From Clostridiales bacterium (GTDB taxonomy: Bacteria > Bacillota > Clostridia > Christensenellales > CAG-138): a stretch of 62,500 nucleotides of DNA. Position numbers and translations under genes: made by a program. Under the pieces are notes generated by a model. The model searched no databases. It saw only the letters and a program-made list of their open reading frames with translations, and was not told where the DNA came from. Location: NCBI GenBank assembly GCA_918244965.1, contig CAKJYC010000067.1:1-62500 (forward strand). The letters are read 5' to 3'. The number at the start of each line of letters is the position of its first letter. Position 1 is the first letter of the stretch. Of this stretch, positions 8,672 to 15,911 are shown piece after piece.

Positions 8672-9766
8672 ATGAAACGAAAAATGGTAAGGATCCTGCT
8701 GCTCGTTCTGACGGCGCTGTTTCTTATCGGCTCCTTCGGCTGCAAATCGGATGATTCGGAGCTGAAGCAAACGGTGGCGCTGCTCATGAGCGAGCGCAAT
8801 TCTCTGCAGACAAAGCTCGACGACGCGAAAGACAAGCTCAGCGCGATGGAGATCGACCTGAACAAGACGAAGGCGGACGCCGACGCCGCGCGCGAGGAGC
8901 TGAATCAGCTCAAGTCCGCGCCCACGCCGGAACCGGTCGTCGTGACCGAGACCAAGACCGAGGTGCAGGAGGTCGTTTCGGAATACGCGTGCGGCATCAA
9001 CTGCAGCGTCAACGGCAGCATGTTTGTCAAGCTGAACGGCGAAACGAAGGTGACCTGCAATGCGAACAAGATCGAAGGATACGTGTTCGATCACTGGGAG
9101 GTAAACGGTGAGGAACAGGACAGCAAGGCGGAAACGCTGGAGCTGAATCTTTCCAAGATCACGGTCGTCCAGGCGGTCTTCCGTGAACGCCGCACGATCA
9201 AGTGCATCAACTGCCACTTCCAGTTCCTCAACGAAAAGGGAAACGCCTCCGGCAAGGAGTTTACGGAGTTCGACTTTGAAGAGGAATACACGAACGCAGC
9301 GACCAAGAAGAAGGAAGCGGGCGGCCTGATCAATTTCTACCTCTTTGCGGATGTTCCGAAGAAGCAGGAGATCGACTACTGGCTGATCAACGGCGTCAAG
9401 TATCAGTATACCAAGGATATCCAGAAGTTCCGTGTGGAAGGCCTGGACGAAGCGACCGTCTACGAGGTCGTGTTCAAGGGCCAGGGCAAGACGGATCACA
9501 AGACGTACTACAACGTCTCCTGCAGCAACTGCACATTCTCCGGCGGCGGAAACAGCAATGCGTCGAGCGGTAAGGTCGCGGCCGGCACGACGATCACGAT
9601 CACCGGGAAATCCACTTCGAGCGAGGCCGATTTCTGGGGCAATCCGACCAACGTAAGCCGCCACTTCTCGAAGCAAACCTCCATGTCCGGCAATCTGTAT
9701 GTGCACAGCTACAGCTACACCGTCAACAGCGACGTCGTGGTGCATTACAGCCCGGTCGTCAACTGA
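8672..9766 (+). CDS. Secreted lipoprotein with coiled coil and Cys-x-x-Cys repeat units
   Basis: A 364-residue exported protein of unknown function. A basic N-terminus and hydrophobic stretch end at Cys24 (SFGC), a plausible though imperfect lipobox. Residues about 30-85 are heptad-rich and look like a coiled coil. Three units follow, each opening with a C-x-N-C motif (CGINC near 107, CINC near 177, CSNC near 284). The first continues as GYVFDHWEVNG, typical of divergent InlB-type B-repeats found in bacterial surface proteins. A single-gene unit: own promoter before it and a terminator after it. A cell-surface structural or adhesive role is inferred only. Confidence 0.75.
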   Translation: MKRKMVRILLLVLTALFLIGSFGCKSDDSELKQTVALLMSERNSLQTKLDDAKDKLSAMEIDLNKTKADADAAREELNQLKSAPTPEPVVVTETKTEVQEVVSEYACGINCSVNGSMFVKLNGETKVTCNANKIEGYVFDHWEVNGEEQDSKAETLELNLSKITVVQAVFRERRTIKCINCHFQFLNEKGNASGKEFTEFDFEEEYTNAATKKKEAGGLINFYLFADVPKKQEIDYWLINGVKYQYTKDIQKFRVEGLDEATVYEVVFKGQGKTDHKTYYNVSCSNCTFSGGGNSNASSGKVAAGTTITITGKSTSSEADFWGNPTNVSRHFSKQTSMSGNLYVHSYSYTVNSDVVVHYSPVVN

Positions 9767-9780
9767 ACATTGTCAAAATC

Positions 9781-9811
9781 AAAGGAGCTGCCGTCCGACA
9801 GCTCCTTTTTG
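9781..9811 (+). terminator. Terminator after the lipoprotein gene
   Basis: AAAGGAGCTG (9781-9790) pairs with CAGCTCCTTT (9799-9808) around an 8-base loop and runs into a T-tract. The convergent kinase-like gene ends at 9815, so the structure may serve both strands. Confidence 0.85.
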
Positions 9812-9814
9812 TAT

Positions 9815-10348
9815 TCAGATTTTTGAGATCACCAGTTCGCACAGCGCTTCGACCGGCAGGGTGCCGTCGAGCTCCAGAAGCGGACAGGGGAGGCTGCGCT
9901 GCCAGTCGTCGTGGTTTCGTTGACAGCGGCCGACGGGGTTCGCTTCGTAGGCCGCGGCCCATTCGAGAAATGCGCGGCTCTGCTCGTGCATGTCGCCGCC
10001 GGGCAGGATCCGGTCGCCGCAGCGTTCATATTCGCGCTTTTTGAGACGGTCCATGCGAACATCATGCGGCACGGAAAGCCGCACGGCGAGCGTGAACTGC
10101 GGAATGAACACGTCGCCCCAGCCGATCAGCGAGCCGGACAGTACGACGCCGTCCGCGGCGTCGATGTCGCGCTGCATCAGGGCGATGCGCTCCGGGATCG
10201 GACGCTTTGCGGAATACGGCGGATCGACGGGCAGCCAATAGTAGGCGTCCGTGTCCATCCAAAGAAAGCCGGTCCTTTCGGAGACGGCTTTTGCAAGCGT
10301 GGACGTACCGGAACCGGACGCGCCGAAGATGTGGACGAGGTGCTTCAT
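9815..10348 (-). CDS. P-loop nucleotide kinase-like protein
   Basis: A 177-residue protein of the adenylate/shikimate-kinase-like P-loop fold. The motif near residues 9-17 reads GASGSGTST: the usual Walker A lysine is replaced by threonine. From memory this variant occurs in a subgroup of small P-loop proteins. Further on are LWMDTDAYYW (an acidic, substrate-side motif) and GSLIGWGD. The start ATG at 10348 overlaps the mgtE stop (TGATG), so it is translated from the mgtE transcript. The substrate is unknown; a link to magnesium is not shown. Confidence 0.7.
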   Translation of the reverse strand: MKHLVHIFGASGSGTSTLAKAVSERTGFLWMDTDAYYWLPVDPPYSAKRPIPERIALMQRDIDAADGVVLSGSLIGWGDVFIPQFTLAVRLSVPHDVRMDRLKKREYERCGDRILPGGDMHEQSRAFLEWAAAYEANPVGRCQRNHDDWQRSLPCPLLELDGTLPVEALCELVISKI

Positions 10349-11760
10349 CAGACGACGTTGTGCGGCACGACCATCAGCGCAAGCCCGAACAGGATCAGAA
10401 GCGAGGTCACGTCGACGATCGTGGTGATGAACGGACCGGCCATGACCGCCGGATCGAAGCCGATCTTCTTCGCAAGGATCGGCAGCGAGCAGCCGATGAA
10501 TTTCGCGAGGAACACGGTGCAGCAGAGCGCGATCGAAACGGTGACCGCGACCAGCAGATACGGCGCAAACTGGTGATTGAAGTAATCCGGACCGCTGTAG
10601 ACGATCGCGTACATCAGCATCATCTTGCCGAAATTGACGACGGCGAGCGTCGCGCCTGCAAGCAGTGAGATGCGCCATTCCTTGAAGATGACGCGCGGCA
10701 GATCCTTGAATTCGATCTCGCCGAGGGAGATGCCGCGGATGATCGTGACGGACGCCTGATTGCCCGCGTTGCCGCCGGTGTCCATCAGCATCGGGATGCA
10801 CGCAAGCAGCATCGCGCTGATAAAGGACTGGAACTGCACGCTCATCAGGTTGCTGAAGTGGTTGATGACCAGCTCGGTAAAGATCGCGGCGACCATCAAA
10901 ATGCACAGCCACGGGATGCGGTGGACGTACAGCGCGAGCACGCCGGTCTTGAGGTACGGCTTGTCGGACGGCGTGATAGCAGCCATCTTTTCGATATCCT
11001 CCGTGGCCTCTTCCTGCAGGACGTCGATCGCGTCGTCGACCGTGACGATACCGACGAGGCGGTTTTCGCCGTCCACGACCGGCAGCGCCAGAAGGTCGTA
11101 TTTGGAAAGCGTCTGCGCCACGGTCTCCTGGTCGTCCATCGTTCTGCAGCTGATGACGTTGGTCTCGGCGAGATCGCCGATCGTCATCTCCGGCTGGGAC
11201 AGGATCAGGCGGCGGATCGTGACGTAGCCGTACAGGGTGCGGTCCGCGCGGGTGACGTAGCAGATGTTGATGGTCTCCTTGTCGATGCCGGTGCGGCGGA
11301 TCGTCTTGATCGCGTCCTCGACGGTGAGATTGGGGCGCAGCTCGACGTACTCCGTCGTCATCATGCTGCCCGCAGAATCGTCCGGGTATTTCAGAAGCTC
11401 GTTGATCAGCTTGCGCGTGTCGGGATCGGCCTGCGCAAGGATCCGCTTGACCACGTTCGCCGGCATTTCCTCAACGATGTCAACGGCGTCGTCGATGTAC
11501 AGCTCGTCGATGACCTCCTTGAGCTCGGAATCGGAAAAGCCCTTGATCAGCATTTCCTGCGAGTCGCTGTCCATTTCGACGAACGTATCCGCCGCAAGCT
11601 CCTTCGGGAGCAGGCGGAACAGCCGCGGCAGCATTTCGGGCTCAAGGTCCTCAAACAGCGCGGCAATGTCCGCTGCGTTCATCGTCACGAGGATATCGCG
11701 CAGCGTTCCGTATTTTTTGGATTCGATCAGTGAAGTGATCGCGGTAGCTAAATTTGCCAT
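10348..11760 (-). CDS. mgtE: Magnesium transporter MgtE
   Basis: MgtE, 470 residues, a Mg2+ channel in the cytoplasmic membrane gated by intracellular Mg2+. The N-domain covers about residues 1-130 (helical, DIAALFEDLEPEMLPRLFRLLP). A CBS pair covers about 135-255 (MMTTEYVELRPNLTVEDAI and TVDDAIDVLQEEATED). Five membrane helices fill about 285-465, including the pore segment MDTGGNAGNQASVTIIRG. The length is normal. The start follows a GGAGGAAG site. It has its own promoter and a 5' leader with a small ORF, and it is followed by an overlapping P-loop gene. Confidence 0.95.
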   Translation of the reverse strand: MANLATAITSLIESKKYGTLRDILVTMNAADIAALFEDLEPEMLPRLFRLLPKELAADTFVEMDSDSQEMLIKGFSDSELKEVIDELYIDDAVDIVEEMPANVVKRILAQADPDTRKLINELLKYPDDSAGSMMTTEYVELRPNLTVEDAIKTIRRTGIDKETINICYVTRADRTLYGYVTIRRLILSQPEMTIGDLAETNVISCRTMDDQETVAQTLSKYDLLALPVVDGENRLVGIVTVDDAIDVLQEEATEDIEKMAAITPSDKPYLKTGVLALYVHRIPWLCILMVAAIFTELVINHFSNLMSVQFQSFISAMLLACIPMLMDTGGNAGNQASVTIIRGISLGEIEFKDLPRVIFKEWRISLLAGATLAVVNFGKMMLMYAIVYSGPDYFNHQFAPYLLVAVTVSIALCCTVFLAKFIGCSLPILAKKIGFDPAVMAGPFITTIVDVTSLLILFGLALMVVPHNVV

Positions 11761-11802
11761 TCAGTCTTCCTCCTTTTTTCAGAATAGGAGCAAGACCCGC
11801 GT

Positions 11803-11895
11803 TTACGGGATCAGCGGCGGCTGCCGTAGGGGCACGTCCGAAGCGGTTCCGCATAAAAGCGGGCTTGCGGTGCCGGTACTACTGCCTGCATCCAT
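11803..11895 (-). CDS. Possible mgtE leader peptide (30 aa, proline-rich end)
   Basis: In the mgtE 5' leader an ATG at 11895 has a good GAGGGGG site 8 bases upstream and opens a 30-codon ORF ending in TAA at 11803. The last ten residues read VPLRQPPLIP. The stop codon falls in a hairpin (CCCG with CGGG, about 11796-11811), and mgtE begins 42 bases later. By analogy with Mg2+-responsive leader peptides upstream of mgtA in enterobacteria, translation of this ORF could sense Mg2+ or proline. This is inference; I know of no named family for it. Confidence 0.5.
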   Translation of the reverse strand: MDAGSSTGTASPLLCGTASDVPLRQPPLIP

Positions 11896-11916
11896 GACAG
11901 CCACCCCCTCTCAAAC

Positions 11917-11948
11917 GAAGAATGAAGAATGAAGGAATGAAGAAATGA
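11917..11948 (+). repeat. Purine-rich GAATGAA direct repeats (copy 1)
   Basis: A run of GAATGAA-type units with single-base variation lies in the untranslated leader of mgtE (plus strand shown). A very similar run is found at 39083-39115, after pgeF. No coding function is seen. Confidence 0.6.
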
Positions 11949-11969
11949 CTCCATATCCTTAATAAAATA

Positions 11970-11998
11970 ATTCTATTCCGTTCGGTCGGCATTGTCAA
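11970..11998 (-). promoter_or_regulatory. Sigma-A promoter of mgtE
   Basis: On the minus strand TTGACA (11998-11993), a 17-base spacer and TAGAAT (11975-11970) form a near-consensus promoter. This predicts a 5' leader of about 200 bases before mgtE. I did not recognise an M-box in it. The rest of the 11761-12089 gap holds only this leader and the divergent promoter of the next gene. Confidence 0.85.
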
Positions 11999-12034
11999 CG
12001 AAAAAATGTCCGAAATTGCACGTTTTTCCGACGC

Positions 12035-12063
12035 TTGCATTTTTCGACCGCTTGTGGTATCAT
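12035..12063 (+). promoter_or_regulatory. Promoter of the DUF1294 gene
   Basis: TTGCAT (12035-12040), 17 bases, TATCAT (12058-12063). The ATG follows 26 bases later with a strong GAAGGAGGAAG site between. Confidence 0.65.
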
Positions 12064-12089
12064 GTGCGGACGCGAAGGAGGAAGGGCGA

Positions 12090-12392
12090 ATGGATACGAT
12101 CGCAGGGCTTTGGCCGCTGTGGGCGGCGCTGGGCGTGATGAATCTGATCACGTTCACCGTCTACGCATACGACAAGCATATCGCGCGGCAAAACAAGGGC
12201 AAGCGCCGCGTGCCGGAGCGCACGCTGCTGCTTCTGGCGTTTCTCGGCGGCGCGTACGGCGCGCTCCTGGGCATGCTCTTGTGCCGGCACAAGACAAAGC
12301 ACACGCGTTTTCTCGTGCTGGTGCCGCTTTTTGCGATCCTCTGGACGCTCGGAATCGGCGCGTTGATCGCACATTTGCTCGGATGGTACTGA
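12090..12392 (+). CDS. DUF1294 small membrane protein
   Basis: A 100-residue membrane protein of the DUF1294 family. Signatures: an N-terminal helix ending NLITFTVYAYDKHIARQNKGKRRVPERTLLLLAFLGGAYGALLGMLLCRHKTKH, then a second helix pair. The YDK and RxPE motifs and the HKTKH segment are typical. The start at 12090 is chosen for its Shine-Dalgarno; a longer in-frame start upstream would run through the promoter. The function of the family is unknown. Confidence 0.88.
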   Translation: MDTIAGLWPLWAALGVMNLITFTVYAYDKHIARQNKGKRRVPERTLLLLAFLGGAYGALLGMLLCRHKTKHTRFLVLVPLFAILWTLGIGALIAHLLGWY

Positions 12393-12419
12393 GATTCGGA
12401 AAATATTCTTGATTCTGTT

Positions 12420-12448
12420 ACATTTCCGACGCATTTGCACTGTATAAT
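12420..12448 (+). promoter_or_regulatory. Promoter of the sortase operon with two 11-bp direct repeats
   Basis: ACATTT at 12420 and GCATTT at 12431 are exactly 11 bases apart. The second 11-mer ends one base before TATAAT (12443-12448). There is no good -35 hexamer; the repeats occupy its place. The same layout is seen before the response-regulator gene at 45345-45373. This is the pattern expected for an activator of the OmpR/PhoB type. Confidence 0.6.
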
Positions 12449-12506
12449 GAAGATACTCCGAAGAATGGATCTCTGCGTCCAAAACGGAGGCAAAGGAGGA
12501 AACAAA

Positions 12507-13154
12507 ATGAAAAAGAGATTCGGCGTCTGGATCGCCGTTATTCTATGCGCAATGCTGCCGCTGACGGCGCTTGCGGAAGGCGAGGACACAACGCTGCCCG
12601 AAACAACGGAAACAACGCCCGCACCTGCGGATGCGGTGGAGATCACTCCCGCGGGAGACAGCGAAGCGTACAAGGAGATGCTGATGGATTCGTTCAAACA
12701 GACGCTGCTCGGCGAAAACGAAAACATCAGAACGCAGCTCAAAAACATTCTGCGCAGCGACGAGATCATCGTTACGGCTGACAATTACCGCAACATCGTG
12801 CGCCGCGTCAATGAGACGATCGAGACGCAGCGGCTGTCTGATGACGCCGCGCTCGACCATTACACCGAGGAGGATTTCGAGATTGCGGCGGAGCTGATCG
12901 AGTACATCTGCGGCGAGCTCGGCCTCGAATACTCGATTGATCCGAGCAACGATTCGCAAAACGAGTATGCAAAGGTCATTACGATCAAAAAGAACGGGAA
13001 GCTGCTTGGCCGCATCAACAGCGACGCCAAGACCGACGTCGGCGAACGGCCGTCGATCGGCTGGCTCATCGGGGGCGGGATCTTGATCGGCGCGGCCGCA
13101 GTGTTTGCCGCCGTGCTGATCGTCGGCACCGTGCGGAAAAAGAAAGAGGCATAA
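12507..13154 (+). CDS. Exported single-pass membrane protein of the sortase operon
   Basis: A 215-residue protein with a signal peptide (basic start, hydrophobic to ALAEG, cleavage near residue 22), then a Thr/Pro/Glu-rich stretch, then a soluble helical region. A C-terminal membrane helix (about 184-206, WLIGGGILIGAAAVFAAVLIVG) ends in RKKKEA. The tail resembles the hydrophobic and charged end of a sortase substrate, but no LPxTG lies before it. An LPETT string occurs instead near residue 30, just after the signal peptide. It starts at ATG 12507 after AAAGGAGG and is three bases from the sortase gene. Function unknown; sortase substrate or partner is possible. Confidence 0.7.
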   Translation: MKKRFGVWIAVILCAMLPLTALAEGEDTTLPETTETTPAPADAVEITPAGDSEAYKEMLMDSFKQTLLGENENIRTQLKNILRSDEIIVTADNYRNIVRRVNETIETQRLSDDAALDHYTEEDFEIAAELIEYICGELGLEYSIDPSNDSQNEYAKVITIKKNGKLLGRINSDAKTDVGERPSIGWLIGGGILIGAAAVFAAVLIVGTVRKKKEA

Positions 13155-13157
13155 GGC

Positions 13158-13829
13158 ATGGAGACACGCGCAAGGACCGGCTCGCCGGTCGGAAGGGGCT
13201 TCGCGCTGTTGATCCCGTTTCTGCTGTTTTTTGCAGGCGTGTTCTGTGCGAGCATGTATCTGTTTCAGTCGGTGGTCGAGGAGACCGCCTATTTCAGCCT
13301 GCTTGTGGGCGACAGCGCGCCGCGCGAGATTACGGACGAGGACACTGGCTTTGAACCGGCAGGGCGTCCGAACGCGCTCCGCGCGATCCCGTCGATCCGG
13401 TACGGCAAGCAGTTCGCCCGTCTGAACGTCAGCTGGGACGGCGGCGGCTGGGACATTCGCAACGTGCCGGTGTTTTTGGGCTCGGACAAGAAGCTGCTGA
13501 AGAAAGGCGCGGGCATGTCGTTCGGTTCGTCGTTCCCCGGTGAGGGCGGCTGCACGATCCTCTCGGCGCACGTCACCCGAGATTTTGCCCAGTTGGAGGA
13601 TACGCCGGTCGGCGCGACCGTGCTGCTTGAGACGAGCTACGGTCCGTATACCTACCGCGTAGAGGAAAAAAAGACCGCAAAAGGCACCGATCGCTGGTAT
13701 ATGGATGCGGGACAGGACGCGGATCTTGTGCTGTACACCTGCTACCCGCGTGACAACGGCGGGGCGCGCCGCACCGATCGCTGCGTGCTGCTGTGCAGGC
13801 TGGTCGACGGTCTGGAGGTGCGCAGATGA
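13158..13829 (+). CDS. Sortase (class D/E-like transpeptidase)
   Basis: A 223-residue membrane-anchored sortase. One N-terminal helix (about residues 17-38) is followed by the beta-barrel. The catalytic residues are visible: His in LSAHVTRDF (about 138), Cys in LVLYTCYP (about 194, the TLxTC-type motif) and Arg in GARRTDRCVLL (about 204). It joins LPxTG-type proteins to the wall or to each other. The stop overlaps the next start (ATGA). No gene in this window encodes an obvious LPxTG substrate. Confidence 0.88.
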   Translation: METRARTGSPVGRGFALLIPFLLFFAGVFCASMYLFQSVVEETAYFSLLVGDSAPREITDEDTGFEPAGRPNALRAIPSIRYGKQFARLNVSWDGGGWDIRNVPVFLGSDKKLLKKGAGMSFGSSFPGEGGCTILSAHVTRDFAQLEDTPVGATVLLETSYGPYTYRVEEKKTAKGTDRWYMDAGQDADLVLYTCYPRDNGGARRTDRCVLLCRLVDGLEVRR

Positions 13830-14683
13830 AGGTAATGAAGGGCATCGGAACGGCGCTGATCCTGGCCGTTCTCATCGCGGCGATCGTGCTGACGCTTGTT
13901 TCCGGCGCGGTCCGGTTCATGGCGACGAACCCGTGGTATCTCAAGACGTTCATGCCGACCGGAACCTACTGCGCAGAAATGCGCGAACGGCTTTCGGACG
14001 ATCTGGACCATATCGCGCTGCTGTACGGACTGGAGGAGGGCTCGCTCTCCGGGGTCGTTACGAACGACGGGATCCGTTCCTATACGAATACGATGATCGA
14101 CGCGCTGCTTGCCGAGGATGCAAAGGTGCCGCTTGAACTGCCCGCCTATCCCGCCGACGGCTTCGCCGACTGGATGCGGACGCATACCGCATACAGCGAG
14201 CAGGGCGTAAAGGACTTCTCCGAGGACTGCGCGCAGGCGGTGACGGAGGATCTCGGCGCGATCAACTCACAGCTTCTCATCGAGCCGTTCCTTGCGTTCC
14301 GGGAGCACACGTTCACAAAGGCGTCGCTGATCCTGTTCATCGCGGGACTGCTGCTCGTGGTCCTCATGCTCATCTTCCTGAAGCTGATGTACATGGGCAA
14401 ATCGAAGCGCGCGGGCTCGGTCCTCGTCTGGGGCGGCTGCTTCATGGGCGTGACGGTCGTGTTCGTGCCGGTGATGCAGTTTCTGCTGTTCGACTACGTC
14501 GGACGCCTGAACATTTCGATCTCGGCGTTCCGCACGATCCTGACCGGCTTTTTGAATACGGTCCTGTACGGCTGGTTCTTCGTCCTGCTCGGCCTGGAGG
14601 TCGTTTCGTTCATCCTCCTGCTGATCGCGATCACCTGCTGGAGCAGCAAAAAACGCAAAAAGAAGGCTGTAAAATACGAATAA
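13826..14683 (+). CDS. Polytopic membrane protein linked to sortase
   Basis: A 285-residue protein with one N-terminal helix (about 9-31). An extracytoplasmic domain of about 130 residues with conserved-looking aromatic and acidic positions (TNPWYLKTFMPTG) follows, then three helices (about 167-190, 200-222, 245-275) and a basic tail. I do not recognise the family. The four-base overlap with the sortase gene and the shared terminator mean the three genes form one operon. It may help present or assemble the sortase substrate; that is inference from position. Confidence 0.7.
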   Translation: MKVMKGIGTALILAVLIAAIVLTLVSGAVRFMATNPWYLKTFMPTGTYCAEMRERLSDDLDHIALLYGLEEGSLSGVVTNDGIRSYTNTMIDALLAEDAKVPLELPAYPADGFADWMRTHTAYSEQGVKDFSEDCAQAVTEDLGAINSQLLIEPFLAFREHTFTKASLILFIAGLLLVVLMLIFLKLMYMGKSKRAGSVLVWGGCFMGVTVVFVPVMQFLLFDYVGRLNISISAFRTILTGFLNTVLYGWFFVLLGLEVVSFILLLIAITCWSSKKRKKKAVKYE

Positions 14684-14689
14684 ATCAAA

Positions 14690-14726
14690 CGAACCGTCCG
14701 ATTCTCCGGACGGTTCGTGCGTTTTT
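14690..14726 (+). terminator. Bidirectional terminator between convergent operons
   Basis: An 11-bp stem, CGAACCGTCCG (14690-14700) with CGGACGGTTCG (14707-14717), is followed by GCGTTTTT. It ends the sortase operon and lies directly beyond the stop of the minus-strand STAS-kinase gene. Confidence 0.9.
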
Positions 14727-14731
14727 GTATG

Positions 14732-15907
14732 TCAGAATACGAGCGAATCCACGTGCGACAGCAGCTCGCACAGGCGCTTTCGATACCATTCGATCTCCCG
14801 GCGGCCCTCTTCGGTGTCGTAGCCGTTGCGGCGGATGCGGCGGCGGAGCAGGCGCATGTAGCCGACGGTCGCGGCCTTGTCCTCGACACTGCGGATCACG
14901 GCTGCATCGGTCGTTCCGAGGTACAGTTCGAGCGAGCGGTTCCAGAAGCGGACGGCGGTCTCGTGATCGATGCCGAGGAAGTTTTTGATGATCTCATGGT
15001 CCAGCTCGGAAAAGCCGATGTAGGCGTTGTACATGGACGCCAGCTCGAACACCGGATGCCCGTGGCTTAAGGTGTCCATGTCGAGGATCAGGTTCTCGTC
15101 GCCCTGCCGCGTGATGTTCTTGATGTGATAGTCGCCGTGGAGCATGTGATCGTCCTCCGGCACGGCCTCGACGAGCCGGTACAGCTTCTCAAACCGGTCG
15201 ACCGGCAGATGTCCCTTGAGATCGTCCGCCCAGCCGAGCGCGATCCCGCGCATCGACGGCATGGAATCCGGCCTGACCACGGTGCCGTGGATGATCTTCA
15301 GAAGCTCGATGCTCATCTGCGCGACGGTGTCAAGCGGCATCACGTTGCGGATCAGCAGCTTTGCGAAGTTCGTCGCGTTCAGAAGCTCGAACACGGAACC
15401 GTAGCCGCCGCCCTTGATGCGCACGACAAGGTAGGGAATCGCGGTCGGCACGCCGAGCACGAACGCCGTGCGCGCCAGCTCGCGTTCGCGGTGGATCTCC
15501 GGCAGTGCGTCCGGATTGCGGTACACCTTCACGACCGTGTCCGGCGAAAGCCGGTAGACCTTGCCGTTTGCGCCCTGGCCGATGACCTCGCAGCCCTCGA
15601 TTGAGATCTCGCGGTACGCGCGGTGGACCGTCATCATCTCGGTAAAGCCGGTCATTTCAAGGATGTCGTACACCTCGTTGTTGACGTTGATCAGCTTCGT
15701 ATCCGGAACGGCTTTTTTCAAGCGCAGCACCACGCGAAGGCCTGCGCTCGAAATGTAGTCCAGCTTTTCGCAGTCGAGGATGACCGCAACGCAGGGAGCT
15801 TTGGCGCGGACGGCGTTCAGCTCCGTTTCGACGGCGGCGGCGGAGGCCGAGTCGATCCGGCCTTCGAGAAAAACGGTCAGCGTTCCGCTGTTGATTGTAT
15901 GATCCAT
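14732..15907 (-). CDS. STAS domain fused to aminoglycoside-phosphotransferase-like kinase
   Basis: A 391-residue fusion. Residues 1-100 are a STAS domain of the anti-anti-sigma type, with LDYISSAGLRVVLRL; Ser54 sits where SpoIIAA and RsbV are phosphorylated. Residues about 115-380 are an APH/choline-kinase-like fold: GQGANGKVYRL (loop), VVKVY (Lys), HGDYHIKNI (catalytic loop) and ILDMDTLS (metal site), so it looks catalytically competent. It resembles the kinase family first described as a Fibrobacter paralogous group. Start 15907 has GGGAGG nine bases upstream. It follows the HD gene by four bases. The substrate is unknown. Confidence 0.82.
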   Translation of the reverse strand: MDHTINSGTLTVFLEGRIDSASAAAVETELNAVRAKAPCVAVILDCEKLDYISSAGLRVVLRLKKAVPDTKLINVNNEVYDILEMTGFTEMMTVHRAYREISIEGCEVIGQGANGKVYRLSPDTVVKVYRNPDALPEIHRERELARTAFVLGVPTAIPYLVVRIKGGGYGSVFELLNATNFAKLLIRNVMPLDTVAQMSIELLKIIHGTVVRPDSMPSMRGIALGWADDLKGHLPVDRFEKLYRLVEAVPEDDHMLHGDYHIKNITRQGDENLILDMDTLSHGHPVFELASMYNAYIGFSELDHEIIKNFLGIDHETAVRFWNRSLELYLGTTDAAVIRSVEDKAATVGYMRLLRRRIRRNGYDTEEGRREIEWYRKRLCELLSHVDSLVF

Positions 15908-15911
15908 GCGG

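Noticed and set aside
12004..12020. A minus-strand copy of the 11-bp repeats near mgtE
   Set aside because: Spacing is not exact and mgtE already has a near-consensus -35/-10.
12597..12611. LPETT near the N-terminus of the exported protein as a sortase signal
   Set aside because: A sorting signal must precede a C-terminal helix; this one lies just after the signal peptide in a Thr/Glu-rich run and is probably chance.
13826..14683. Assignment of the sortase-linked membrane protein to DUF1461
   Set aside because: The topology is similar but the family motifs are not visible, so it is left unnamed.
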